Shown here: piece by piece, positions 43,334 to 54,144 of the stretch
Layout: the number at the start of each line of letters is the position of its first letter
Position numbering within the stretch: position 1 is the first letter of the stretch
From: Fonsecaea monophora
Lineage: Eukaryota > Ascomycota > Eurotiomycetes > Chaetothyriales > Herpotrichiellaceae
Assembly: GCF_001642475.1 (NCBI RefSeq)
Contig: NW_019173982.1
Span: 166,114-230,113 of the forward strand
Direction of reading: 5' to 3'
DNA: 64,000 nucleotides
The notes under the pieces: generated by a model
The model's database searches: none
Told to the model about the DNA's origin: nothing
What the model saw: the letters and a program-made list of their open reading frames with translations, nothing else
Made by a program: the position numbers and the translations under genes

Positions 43334-46300
43334 GATGTCACTTCAGGATGCAAGTGCCATTGCGGCAAACCGATACCCTGGAAATGGGCTGCTCGATGCT
43401 CTAGGACCAGACAATGTCCCGACTATTACTCGCTCCACTGCCACAAGGATGACTGCAATCTCAAGGAATGCCGGTTCCACGGCCACTGCTGGGATGGCCA
43501 CCTCCCCAAGAGCTCCAAGCTCGCAGCCTCGCACGTCCCGGTCGGGTTGACGGTGCAGCATCTGTTGGTCAGGGACATCATTCACTCCGAAGACCAGACA
43601 GAGACGCTGAGGCAGCTGCACGAACAGAATGCCGCCACGCGATGGTTCAACATCCGCCATCGCAACTCCCAACCAGTTCTGTACGTCTACGATCGATTTG
43701 GTCCCCTGTGTGAACCGATGGGCGCCGATCCGACAACATCTTCAACTGCAGCGACGTTTCCCACCTTTGTCTCCTTCATCGGCAAGTCCGGGGTGGGCAA
43801 GTCCACGTTGGTAAGGGCGATGCTCTTGTTGGGGAATCTCAACGTCCAACAGGTCCAAGATGACGACATTTACAACCTCTCCACGAACCAAAGCCGGGTG
43901 GACACCATCATGGCTGCCATATCTTCGCAGCAGGAGATGCCAGTCACCCGGTCGGGCCACGTCGACCACGCCGCAGACCCAACTACGCTGGGCGTCCATC
44001 TCTACAAGGACGAAAAGGGCTCGAGCTCGAACTCCGGCTCATCCACGGACGCCACTGATGGCTTCACCTTGTTTGCCGACTGCGAGGGGTTCTTTGCTGG
44101 GGCGGCCCAGACAAATGCCGAACGATTCACCGCAGATCAAGGCACCAGGGCCAGAACGACCATGCCGACGACCACCAATAATAACAACCATAATATCGCC
44201 AACGAAGACGCCACGGAGGCCAATGTCCTGTACAAGGCGCCCGTGACGGCGGCCAGCTACGCGCGGCACGGCCAGCAAGGGGCCGAACTGTTCTACGCAC
44301 GATTCCTCTACGCCGTCAGCGACGTCGTCGTCTTCGTCACCAACGAGGACCAAAACATCACGCTGCTGCTCGTCAACGCACTCGAGTGGGCCGCCACCGC
44401 CGTCATGCACTCGGTCAACTACCCGTCGCGCAAGACGCTTATAATCGTCCGCAACGGCGCCCTCGGTCACAGCCGCCAGTTCGTGGACAACGAACTGCTG
44501 GAGCGGCTCTACTTGGACCGCCAGGCCTTTCTGTGGAAGTCCTCGTCCATCCTGCAGGACTTTGTCGATGACTACAACAGCCGGCAAGACGGCTTCAGCA
44601 AGCACATTTACCGGAACCGCGACCTCTACGACGCCCTGTACGACAAGATCATTTGCTGCTGCATCCCCCACGTCAACGACATTGATGAACGCGGCGACGA
44701 AACCATGTTCTCGCAATACCTGAAGCTGCGGACCCAGATCGACGAGGCCTCGCAGCGAGCGATCAGCATGCGTTCCAAGGGCTGGATGAAGTACAACGTC
44801 TCGTCCCTCTCGCAGATCCTCTTTTCGGCCTTTGAACACTTTCGCACCAATGACGGGGCCTTCAATTTCAACGAAGTCGCCCGCATCAGCAAGCCCAATC
44901 CGCAGTCGTTCTCCGATCACGTCGCCAATTTCTTGCGGCTGGCACTCGAGTCTTCACCATCGGGCACGGCGCAGGCAATGATACCTGATATTATCGCGCT
45001 GAGTTTTGTTGTTTGGGCTATGAGGAGTCTCATCCATGGTAATAGAACACGTTTCCTTCCAGTTATTTTGGCTGTGCCGATCACCAGTTGGCGTCCCTTG
45101 ACTGAAATGCTGCTGTAGTGGTGGACCCAGCACACCTCTTCGACCGCTTTAGCGACAGTGACAAGGAAGAATTCTCCCTGGCACAACACTGTCACAGCGC
45201 CCTGCAAGAGTACCAAGAAAAGTACCAGCAATGCGGGTACAAGTTCTCAGAGAACGATTTTTGCACCAACGGCCCGGGCACTGCCCACCAACGGCTCCAT
45301 CTGTCGACATCCAAAAAGAGAGCGGACGGGGAATTCACGCCGAGATATCAATTGGACACCCACTTGGTGAGCGCGATTCGAGCTCGATTCTTGGTCCACT
45401 ATGAAAGCGTGGTGAGTGAGGATGGGACCGGGCACCGGTCGATGACGAAGCCCGCGCCAGGCAAGATCAGGAGAGTTCGACAGGCCGTCATGCAAAAGCA
45501 CAATGGGCAATGGACCCGGATGACCAGCAACATCACCTGTCTGGCTTGCCTGCAGGCGGTGCCCGAGAATGTCCTGCACTGTGGCCACGGATACTGCGTC
45601 CAATGTGTCCGCGAGCTGGGACGGCCGTCGGAGAGCTTCGAATCGGCGTGGACATTCGAGGTCTGTCCACTCTGCAGTGCGCGGATGGGCGACAACTATT
45701 CCCATTTGATCAGAGAACGGCCGCGGTGCGCCGGCGTGCGCATTCTGACCCTGGACGGCGGCGGCATTAGGGGCATCATCGAACTTGCCATTATCCAGGA
45801 GATGGAGAAGAGGCTGGGCCTGCCGATTCCCTTCCGCGACTATTTCGATCTTGTCGTCGGAACCAGCACCGGTAAGTAGTTGTCGTTCTAGAGCAAGACA
45901 CGATGAAGAAATACTTATCGTCTGGGCAGGTGGAATCATCGCACTGGCACTGACAATGGGAGACCGAGACGCCAACACCCAGACCAGCCTGATGACGGAG
46001 GCTTTCAAGTCGTTTGCGTCCTCGACCTTTGCCTACCCGCGAGCGGGCAGCCTCCTGACGAAGATCGGCCTGGGCCACTTTGTCACGAGCGTGGTCATGT
46101 CCTTCGGCCTGTACCAGGCCCTATTTGACTCGACGCCGCTGGAGACCGGGCTCAAGAAGTTCTTCGGCACGCAGACCAGTCTCTTCGGGTCCGCGCGCAC
46201 TCGCCATCATCAGTGCTCGACCCGCGTCGCCGTGGTTGCGACCAAAGAATTCGGGAAGCGAGCACACCTGATCACAAGCTACAACCGACCGAATCTGGGA

Positions 46301-47329
46301 CCGGGCAGTGACTTTGAGCGCGAAGACGACGAGAGCAAAGGGATGCGGATCTGGGAAGCCGGGCTGGCCACGGCGGCCGCGCCGTTCTATCTGGCCCCGT
46401 TCAAGAAGGCTGAGACGGGGACCCTGTACTTTGACGGGGCGTTGCACATGAACTGCCCGGGGCCCGGGGCCGTCGAGGAGATCAGGAAGCTGTGGCCGGA
46501 GCCGCACAGTCCGTCGCTCGACGTGCTCGTCTCGATCGGCACAGGCATCCAGGAGTCCGAGGTCAAGATCCCGCGGGCGATCCGCATCGGCGGCTTCGAG
46601 GAGATCTGCCGCACGTTCCACAGCAAGCTGGACTCGGAGAACCAGTGGCAGGAGTTCATCGCGAGCGGCGCGACCGACGGCATCCGCGACCGCCTGCACC
46701 GCCTCAACCCACCCATCGACGAGCACCTGCAGAAGGTGACGCTGTGGCAGTGGAACAAGATGGCCAAGCTGGAGGACATGGTGCAGCGACAGATGCGCGA
46801 GCCCGAGTGGCGCGCCCGGCTCGACAACGCCGCCAACGCCCTGCGGGCCAGTCTGTTCTACTTTGAGCCGGACGGCGATGCGACTTCCTCGTCGTCGTCG
46901 ACAAACAACCTCACACCCACGGGCACACGGCACGTCAACAATAATCATCACAACAACAATCACAACAACATCAACCCCGAAATCCAAGGCACGATCCGCT
47001 CGCGCCTCCGGCACGGCAGCGCCGAGCTCGCGGGCCTTCTCACCCGCGTCACGGGCTTCTTCTACACCACACTGTCCATGTCGCGCGCCAGCCCGTGGTC
47101 GCTGCTGCAGCACGACCCGTGGACCGAGATCGCGGCCTTCACCGCCGTCAAGGACGCCGTCGTCCAGTCGGGCCAGCGGTTCCGCGTCCCCGTCCGCCTC
47201 GACGAGCCGTCCGAGACGAAGCTGTTGGTCCTGGCCGTGCGTCTGCACGACTGCTCCGCCCCGCTGCCCATCAGCGGCTTCCCGACCCTGCTGCACGAGT
47301 TGCATCGCAAGGCCAGGTCGTGGGATTAG
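43334..47329 (+). CDS. Cys/His-cluster + P-loop GTPase-like + RING + patatin-like phospholipase fusion (5' end unresolved)
   Basis: Traced exons are 43334-45038, 45119-45871 and 45930-47329, 1285 residues, plus an unplaced 5' part. Introns 45039-45118 (GTAATA...TGTAG) and 45872-45929 (GTAAGT...GGCAG) are both phase 1. Order of regions: a cysteine/histidine-rich cluster (about 5-50); a P-loop GKSGVGKST (about 150-158) with a D-C-E-G-F (about 250) resembling the switch II DxxG and an I-I-V-R-N-G stretch in place of NKxD; then a mixed helical region; a C3HC4-type RING finger from C-L-A-C to C-P-L-C (about 707-757); and a patatin domain with LDGGGIRGI (about 778), nucleophile GTSTGG (815-820) and catalytic D-G-A (about 985). 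Patatins are Ser-Asp phospholipases. The N-terminal GTPase-like and RING parts suggest a regulated or ubiquitin-linked lipase. High-GC biased codons; Asn-rich loops at two places. Confidence 0.8.
45535..45700 (+). other. RING-type zinc finger within the fusion protein
   Basis: Cys and His spacing C-x2-C, then C-x-H (CGHGYC), C-x2-C and C-x2-C in the translated segment, in the order of a C3HC4 RING. RING domains of this kind typically recruit E2 ubiquitin-conjugating enzymes. It lies directly before the patatin domain. Confidence 0.8.
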
Positions 47330-47424
47330 TGTTATCAGAACTATCCGAGTATGGACCGAGCATGTGGCATCTACACGGAACATAGGGCTTGTCGCGTCGC
47401 ATATCGTATAAAATGTCCGCATGA

Positions 47425-47451
47425 CATACCGCATACCGCATACCGCATACC
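47425..47451. repeat. Heptamer tandem repeat (ATACCGC)n
   Basis: Nearly four head-to-tail copies of a seven-base unit in non-coding sequence downstream of the fusion gene. Confidence 0.8.
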
Positions 47452-47626
47452 TTATGTACTACGCGTACCTCGTCCAAAGTAAGTCAGTAAGCAAATGTAT
47501 ATGTGATCCGTGTCTGACTTCAGAAAGATAAGAAGAAAGACAATGTTTGTATGATTAATTGCTTCTTGCTCTTGTGGTCTGTGTTGTGATCAATCATACA
47601 CACATCATCCCACAGCCGATTGTGGT

Positions 47627-47653
47627 GCAAGGCAAGGCAAGGCAAGGCAAGGC
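47627..47653. repeat. Pentamer tandem repeat (GCAAG)n
   Basis: About five head-to-tail copies of a five-base unit in the 3' intergenic region. Confidence 0.85.
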
Positions 47654-48105
47654 GGCCGGCCTTCTTCTCAATGCACTTCCGACCAGGCTTCGCCATGTTG
47701 TGACTATGAACATTCCATTCCTCTCTAATGTATGCATGCACGCATGTCCCTCCAATCCATCCGTCCGTCCCTTGTCGTTACCAGTGCCCCGCCCCAACTA
47801 ACCAATGTATGTGAGAGAGTCGGTGGTGATGTTTTTGTTGTGTGTCCTGTACTGATTTGCACCCGCAGTGCAAGGAAATGCTTGGTTGATGCTGAACCAT
47901 GTCGAGAAATCTATTTACCCATAAACGCCAATTTCCTGGTTGAGTCGCTATGTCCAGTCCGCTAGTTTTGGATCCTTTCAGAAAACATAATGTTGACTCT
48001 CCTATCCCTTTTGTCGCATTTCGCAAGGAGATATTACACATCCAATCGTCTGCTTCATTCGTGTCCGTCAAAACATTCTTCAATTTCGTCGAGTGTACAT
48101 GTTTC

Positions 48106-49032
48106 TTAGTCCTGTTGACAATATTAGCGTATATCCACAGGAAGATCTCGGGAGCATGCAAACATACCTCATCGGTCAGGCGGTCCAGCAATTGAATGCT
48201 CAATATCATGACCAAGAGCCCAAGCGTGACCACGACAAGCAATCCAAAACCGAACCAACCAAGCACCATTGCGGCGGTGCCGACTCCCGACTTGACACTT
48301 CCATTCCCCAAGTCCTGCGCTACCGTGCTTGCTGCTACAGCCGCGGTGTGTTGCCACATCACGCTGACCAACACAAACACCGACGAAATAAATATCGTTG
48401 CTAGCGCCACCTGTGACACTGCTCTTGAAGGAAACGGTCGGACTTCGTGCTCTGATCCATCCGGTCCTGTCGACGTGTGCCAGCCTGGGAAAGTCGCCAG
48501 CAGCAAAAATGTGAGGAACGCCAGTACAATGGCAATGATTAGCAGGTAGGGGAACACAATGGCGTTCTTGAACGTGCTGGCTACCCAGATGAGATTCAAT
48601 GGGTCTTGATCAATCGACACCAGGTCGGCCAATGCGGTCGAGTTTTGATTGCACATCCATGCTCCTCCATCAACCCGGATGCAAATGCCAAAGTATCCTA
48701 CGCGGACATTCAGGTCGGCATTTCCAACAATATTTGCTATCGCAGTGGTGACCGAAGGGTCGACTTGTACTGTGCTGAAAACAGGAGGGTATTTCTGATA
48801 ATATAATGAGATGAGGTAGATGTCGGGGATGAGCGGAGAGGTTGAGGAGCAGCCTGCTAGCAGCAGTGCTGTGAGAGAAACCAAGTCAGCATTCCGAGGG
48901 AAACAATCAATATTTGAGGGCGAAGTACTCACATAATAGGATGATTGCAATGGCTATGAAGATCATGAGGACATGATGGTAGCCTATGAAGGGCACGAAT
49001 CTTCTCCACCCTGTCCTAAAGCGTAGAGCCAT
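48106..49032 (-). CDS. FIG1: Fig1-domain membrane protein (low-affinity Ca2+ influx, mating/fusion)
   Basis: Three exons: 49032-48933, 48868-48168 and 48111-48106, 268 residues. Introns are GTGAGT...TCACAG (64 nt) and GTATGT...CAACAG (56 nt, with a GCTAAT branch site). The last exon codes only Asp and the stop. The protein has four hydrophobic segments: one near the N-terminus (about 18-40), and three between about 125 and 260, plus an extracellular loop with the conserved motif GYFGICIRVDGGAWMC (about 95-110). This is the Fig1 domain. Yeast Fig1 and its filamentous homologues act in low-affinity calcium influx during mating and hyphal fusion at the plasma membrane. Read-through into the last intron would extend the frame by about 117 residues without family similarity, supporting the splice. 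Confidence 0.85.
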
Positions 49033-49989
49033 TGTGCCGTCTTCTTCTCAGGATCCGGTATGTCCACAGGGGATTTTATGTCTTTGTGTGTGTTGCCGTC
49101 CGTAAGGACGGAAGTCGATGTTGAAACTCAGCACGAGCACAGGTTTTGGCACTTGGCCGGGTTCGAATCGTGGTCAAGGTGAGTCTCGATCGGAGGGTCA
49201 GCGATGCTGATATTCAGTCGTAGTGGTCGAAGGTATTAAAGCTGGTTTTTTCTGAGAGACAGAATGGTTAGCTGCCTGAGTTTCTTGTGGCAGAGGAAGA
49301 ACAGATGTAAAGGAAGAGGAAGGAAGAGAGGAGAGAGAGGCGTAGCTTGTTCTAGTCCTGGAGAAATTTGGAGCCTGCAGTGGTCATGGTTGTGATTGGA
49401 TCTCAGTATGCTGCCATAACTGAAATCCGTGAGGTTGGGTTGTCTAGTACTGGAGAGTGAGTGAATTCTTAGAAATTAATGTGGTGGCAGGAAAAAGCGC
49501 AGGTGTAACAAAATGTGGCAGGGCCGGGACTTGAGAGACGAGGCTAGCATCTGTTTTTGTTTTCCTCTTTTGGGTTTAGCTTACCGCCAACCTTATGCTT
49601 ATTTTTCCTGCCTCGCAGCCTTATGACGTAATCCTGTTACCGTTCCGCCTGGGTCTTGGTCTCTTTTTATATCCGTCCCCGGCTCCCATGTCAAGTTGGA
49701 TCAAACTTTATTGTTTCCTGTCCATCCTTATCATGTATTAAAAGAACTCAGTCATTACATATCCAGTCCGATGCATGGAGGTGGTCTATCATGATCATTC
49801 AGTGTCACTGCCCATGGGTTTCTTTGTAACCAATAATACTCGAGGGCATTCTAGTAGCTCATCGTTTCTGCCCAACGCCTCGCCTCATCTCCAGTAGCCA
49901 ATCCGAACCCTCCACATTGCAATGCAACGCATCCCTGGAAACACAGTAGACGCCAGACAGAATACCCCTAAAACTAAGCGACAAATCAT
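49033..49989. promoter_or_regulatory. Intergenic: Fig1 promoter and Exo1 3' region
   Basis: 957 bp between two minus-strand genes. Sequence next to 49033 is the Fig1 promoter/leader. The GGGTTCGAATC at 49159-49169 resembles a tRNA B box but no cloverleaf can be built around it. Confidence 0.5.
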
Positions 49990-52293
49990 TCATGCCGGTA
50001 CAAATGCAAATGAACTGAGATCAAACTTGGGCTTCTGTGCCGGTGAGCCCATCTCCGACTTTTCATCTTCGCTGTTTGGTATTATTGCGTCCTCACTACC
50101 GCGGCCATCATGTCGCCAAACAGCTGTGAGAACACATTCATTCCTGCCTTCCGTAGATGTATCATCCCGCTTGACCACAGTCGAAGATGATGCTCCATAG
50201 GAACGTTGCTTGTTCAGCGACCTCATGGCTGACTGCTGCACCTCGATTGATTGATATCCAAAGGTCTTTGGTAGATCCGCTTCTCGACGTGACTGGATCT
50301 CTTTGGCACTCGGAGGCTGGCTAGTTATAGCCACCTGGCTCTCTGGTGGAAAACAAGGCGGCTGCTTCCTCGATTTCGCAGAGAACAGCGGCCTTGCGAC
50401 ATTATTCCAGCCTTCTCGGGGTTGAAACGCAAAGGTCTTCATCAATGACTCATTTTGCTTCTGGATATGGTATTCGAGTAAATCTTCAAAGGCGTCGGGA
50501 TCATCATCTTTATTAATCTCCATGATCTCCCTTACAGCCGCAGTGCCGTCTCTCCGAACCGTGTCTGACCTCGAAGGCTGCTTTGGAGATGCAGCTGTAG
50601 GGGAAGACTGTGGTACGGACACCTGTGATTCTAGGTCTGGAGATGAACAACGCACCTCCGGTTGCACCGAGACGGTCGCCGCGTCGCCTTTGGCTGGACT
50701 TGCCGCTTGCTGGACTCGAGGCTTAAGCAATTCTCTAACACAATGGTCGGAAAAGACATCGAATTTAGACTTGGCATTTCTCTTGTTCTTGCGAATCTTC
50801 GAGGCCAAGGGACTGGCGTCTTCGCCCTTGGCAGCGAAAAATGGACTTTGTTTCACATCTGGCGTTGTTGATGGGTCCATTGTGTCTGAGCACAGTCGTT
50901 GTCTCTTGACTGACTGAAAGGTTGACATTGTGGAAGCTCTAGCCAGGAAGGCTGTGCGGTCTGTTGTACTAGTAACCGGTGCTGGTATAGTGGCACTTTG
51001 CCTCAAAGCAGGAGCAGAAGAAACCAGTCTTGGTTCCCAAGACGCATTCCGGTTCCGTTGCAGCAGTCGCTGCTGTGACGGAGAAGGGGTTAGGCTGTTG
51101 GGATCTAACTCAGCAAGCGGTTGTCGGTGAGGCTTGAAAAATGTCTCGATCGATTTCTTCGGCTTCAGCTCGGGTGCGGATGCATAGCTCTGGCTCCTGC
51201 GCTCTCCAAGCGCGGGGCGAACGAAGGGTTTGCCGCTAAGCTTCAGAGGTTTCTTCGAGAACGGGTCGAGGTCTCCGCAGGCGACACCAAGTGCTGTGGT
51301 AGCCTCCACGTGAGGGCCTAGATATGGCATATCCGACTCACTCATTCCGGGATCAAGTTCGTTCAGAAACACCATTTTTTGTCCGACCGGACAGAAGACG
51401 CGGTGGTGTAGAAAGGTCAATTCTGCCTGGCGAAATTGCTCCAGGTAGCCGCTCGGCACAATCAGCTTCCCTTCCAATTGGACCATCCGAAGGATCTTTT
51501 CGATGTCGTTATACTTGCGAACCAGGCCGTGGGCGGTCTTTAAACCCAGTTTTCCAATGTTTGGCAAATAGTCGCAGCCGCTGAGGATCGCCATCCGTCG
51601 GAACATCGTGTCTGTCCAGCCTGCAAGCGAGATGTCTTTGCACATAGGGAACTCCGACCGCTCAATCTCAAGCAACTCGCCGTATTGATTCAGCTTTGTC
51701 AATAACCGGTGGGCACCAAAAACTAGCATATCCGAGTCCTCAGCCAGAATCCCATTGATGATACCCTTGTGTTCCAGATAGACCAACTGTGCATCGGCTT
51801 CGTATGGCGCAACGATATATGGGACATTGAGCTTCTTCAGTTCCTCGATCAATTGTCGAGCCATAAGAGGGGTGACATCGATGGCTTTCTGAAGTTCTTG
51901 CTGCGCTTGTGTGGTTTTCCCGGCCTTGTACAAATCTAACCCCAATGCCCTGCTTTCCTCTCTTTTCTTGCGCCTTGCCGCATTTGTTGCCGCCTTGCTG
52001 GGCAGATTATCCCCGTCAAAGACCAGGTAAGGAGTGACACCGAAGTCGAGAAGCATCCGAACTCGGCTCAACACGAAGTCTATGTGGATAGTGGTCGGCT
52101 TGTCGAGAGCAAGGGCGAAAGCACAGCCCACCACACCTCGATGTAGCCAGCCATAGGCGTCAACCCCAATGGTTTGCCCAGAGAACTTTTTGAGGGTGCA
52201 ATGCTTTTGGATGGACTTGAGCACAGGCAACAGGCCTAATATTGTTAGTATGGCATGCGACATGAGGTCAATTGACTTGCCTTTGATGCCCAT
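49990..52293 (-). CDS. EXO1: Exonuclease 1 (XPG/FEN1 family 5' nuclease)
   Basis: Two exons, 52293-52281 and 52235-49990, 752 residues. The first exon codes only MGIK and the first base of Gly; splicing gives the canonical MGIKGLLPVLKSIQKH. The 45-nt intron starts GCAAGT, a GC-AG intron with CTAAC branch site. The XPG N- and I-regions carry GVDAYGWLHRG, VFDGDNLPSK, Y-E-A-D-A-Q-L, AEDSDML and LSGCDYLPNIGKLG, which hold the acidic metal-binding residues and the helix-two-turn-helix. Residues after about 350 are long, poorly conserved and charged, as in Exo1 tails that bind mismatch repair partners. Exo1 resects DNA 5' to 3' in mismatch repair, recombination and telomere processing in the nucleus. 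It diverges from Tma16. Confidence 0.94.
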   Translation of the reverse strand: MGIKGKSIDLMSHAILTILGLLPVLKSIQKHCTLKKFSGQTIGVDAYGWLHRGVVGCAFALALDKPTTIHIDFVLSRVRMLLDFGVTPYLVFDGDNLPSKAATNAARRKKREESRALGLDLYKAGKTTQAQQELQKAIDVTPLMARQLIEELKKLNVPYIVAPYEADAQLVYLEHKGIINGILAEDSDMLVFGAHRLLTKLNQYGELLEIERSEFPMCKDISLAGWTDTMFRRMAILSGCDYLPNIGKLGLKTAHGLVRKYNDIEKILRMVQLEGKLIVPSGYLEQFRQAELTFLHHRVFCPVGQKMVFLNELDPGMSESDMPYLGPHVEATTALGVACGDLDPFSKKPLKLSGKPFVRPALGERRSQSYASAPELKPKKSIETFFKPHRQPLAELDPNSLTPSPSQQRLLQRNRNASWEPRLVSSAPALRQSATIPAPVTSTTDRTAFLARASTMSTFQSVKRQRLCSDTMDPSTTPDVKQSPFFAAKGEDASPLASKIRKNKRNAKSKFDVFSDHCVRELLKPRVQQAASPAKGDAATVSVQPEVRCSSPDLESQVSVPQSSPTAASPKQPSRSDTVRRDGTAAVREIMEINKDDDPDAFEDLLEYHIQKQNESLMKTFAFQPREGWNNVARPLFSAKSRKQPPCFPPESQVAITSQPPSAKEIQSRREADLPKTFGYQSIEVQQSAMRSLNKQRSYGASSSTVVKRDDTSTEGRNECVLTAVWRHDGRGSEDAIIPNSEDEKSEMGSPAQKPKFDLSSFAFVPA

Positions 52294-52705
52294 CTTTATG
52301 CGGACACCAGGCTCACCGCCTGTTTATGGGAGATACAGGTGACTCAAAGTGGGAAGGGGGAAGGATAAAGCTGCGGCCGTTGTAGGAAATGAGCAGCAAT
52401 ATAGGTGTAAATGGACAGCCCACAGCCATGGGTGTTTTGTTGACACTCGACCTTTGCTGTTGTACGAGTTACATTGCGTGCATACATTCAATCTGGTGAG
52501 GCAAGCGCCCACCCAACCACGCGCTGCGAGTTGGACCGACGCGTCTGGAGCCTTGCGAGCCTCACCGGCGCGGGCCGACGTTTTGCCGATCTCCCACTAA
52601 TTTTTTTGCCAGTGGTCCCCGTGCACAAACGCATCCCATAGTGGAAGCCATCAATCTCACAAGGCTTGGAAAGAATTGTTTCTGTATCATCATACTGCAC
52701 CCGAC
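52294..52705. promoter_or_regulatory. Divergent promoter of Exo1 and Tma16
   Basis: 412 bp between start codons of two divergent genes. GC-rich and without an obvious TATA box. Confidence 0.55.
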
Positions 52706-53348
52706 ATGGCTCGCTCTCTGAACAAAGTCCAGAAGCAAATATCCAAAAAACGAGGAGGAAAACCGAATGCCCTACATGAGAATAGTCGGGATGCAAAGCG
52801 TCTCCGACGAGCAGGTGCAAGGGAGGAGAAATTGGCCCGTCTGATGGACGCAGCAGTGAAGACAAATCAAATATATGGTAGGCCTTTATATAACATTGAC
52901 ATGCTTATGTGCTGAGTTGGGATCATCGCAGTCGACCGGGTGGCATGGTTCAAGTCAGCCCTGCAAGGATCCACAGGGGCCTTGACAGACGAAGAAATGC
53001 AACTACTTACGCAGAGGTATGTGAGTCATGTGAAGTCGAGGACAAGGGCTCATGGCAGGCACCAGCTTTATCGACCGCGAGGATGAAGAACTGGCTGAAG
53101 CCAAGCAACAGCGTCGACCTGGAAGACCGCCTACGAAGCTGGAAGAGAAAATCACCCAGCGAAAAGAGGCTGAAGAGCGTGAGTTTCGTGCGGGGCTTTG
53201 GGTCCCCGAGCTTCGAAACGATGTAAGCCGCGAGAAGGTTGAGAGATGGGCGGGCGAATGGGGCGGGTTGAATACGCTGGATTTCGTTCGTGTTGTGAAG
53301 TCGGGTGGCATCAAGCCATCAAGCTTCCCTCCCAAAGCCCTGTCATGA
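52706..53348 (+). CDS. TMA16: Translation machinery-associated protein 16 (pre-60S factor Tma16)
   Basis: Three exons: 52706-52877, 52932-53016 and 53066-53348, 179 residues, the size of yeast Tma16 (178). Introns are GTAGGC...CGCAG (54 nt) and GTATGT...ACCAG (49 nt); choosing the second acceptor CACCAG gives L-L-T-Q-S-F-I-D-R-E-D-E-E-L. The N-terminus is the family signature: M-A-R-S-L-N-K-V-Q-K-Q-I, then K-P-N-A-L-H-E-N-S-R-D-A-K-R-L-R-R, with the segment R-V-A-W-F-K, then RRPGRPP and a C-terminal W-A-G-E-W-G-G-L. Yeast Tma16 binds nuclear pre-60S particles. An earlier unspliced frame fails to join the two parts, which supports the intron placement. Confidence 0.92.
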
Positions 53349-54144
53349 TATGAGGAACGTCCTCTATATGGTCATATCAACCAAGTCGTCCGAGGCTGTT
53401 TCTCTTTCCCCGTTTGAGGGGTGCCATCGAATCAGCCGTATCAGCATTCGCCTCTTGTGCAATAAGCGCATAGACAACCACTCGCCACGAGCGCAAATCG
53501 ATATGCCTCTGCGAGAGTTCAAAATCCTTGACGCAGGAAGAATGCACACAGCAAAAACTCTCGGATCATGGCACTACCGCTCCGACACGAACGCGGAGGG
53601 TTTTGGTTTCGTTGGTGAACGACACTTCGATTTTTTGATGAGCGGAATAGCCGCGTCACCGAGAGAAGAAATTGTCCCTGAGACAAGAACATCCCTAGGA
53701 ATTCATGCCGGCAACGCGAGATGTCTGCTAGGCTAAATCTAAGGAATTTTGATCGGTTCGCAGAACACGACTGGCACGAAGGTTATCACGGAAACACCTT
53801 CGACACCTCCAAACTGAATATAGTGGGTTGAGATTGATGTCCTTGGATACCATTCACCTAGAGCGCAGACCAGCTGCTCTCGGTACTTATTGAGATGCTC
53901 TACAGTTGAAGTTTGAGACTCCAAACATAGAAAGGTCGAAGTGTTACCGTCGAGCCGTCTCCTTTTCCGTTACCTGACTCGTAAAAATGACTATCATGTG
54001 ATGACATGACTCGTGCCAAAATTTATTGGAAACTTTCTCGAACTGCTTCATCTCTGCGTATTTCCATTTTCCTGGTCCAGATTTTCTCCCCCCTTTTACT
54101 TCCTTCTCAAATCTAGAAATCTCTTGCACCTTTCTGTTCTCAAC
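53349..54144. other. Intergenic, Tma16 3' region and Mam33 promoter
   Basis: 796 bp between two plus-strand genes. An open frame at 53305-53736 has no motif and overlaps the Tma16 stop, so it is rejected. The pyrimidine-rich sequence before 54145 is the probable Mam33 leader. Confidence 0.5.

Larger units (their letters stand above)
47330..48105. other. Intergenic, convergent 3' ends, with short tandem repeats
   Basis: 776 bp between the fusion gene and Fig1. It contains a seven-base repeat (about 47425-47451) and a five-base GCAAG repeat (47627-47653). Minus-strand codons after the Fig1 stop stay open for another 110 codons but this is intron plus 3' sequence. Confidence 0.6.

Noticed and set aside
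44039..44920. Minus-strand open frame of 293 codons
   Set aside because: Antisense to the P-loop region of the fusion protein; composition-driven.
46121..47434. Minus-strand open frame of 437 codons
   Set aside because: It is antisense to the patatin domain exon, in GC-rich biased codons; it has no family-like motif.
48112..48167. Fig1 as a longer protein reading through the third intron
   Set aside because: The intron has a full donor, branch site and acceptor, and the extension lacks family similarity.
49140..49180. tRNA B-box-like GGGTTCGAATC
   Set aside because: No matching T-stem, A box or acceptor stem could be built around it.
53305..53736. Plus-strand open frame of 143 codons after Tma16
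   Set aside because: Overlaps the last exon of Tma16 and has no motif or intron-supported structure.
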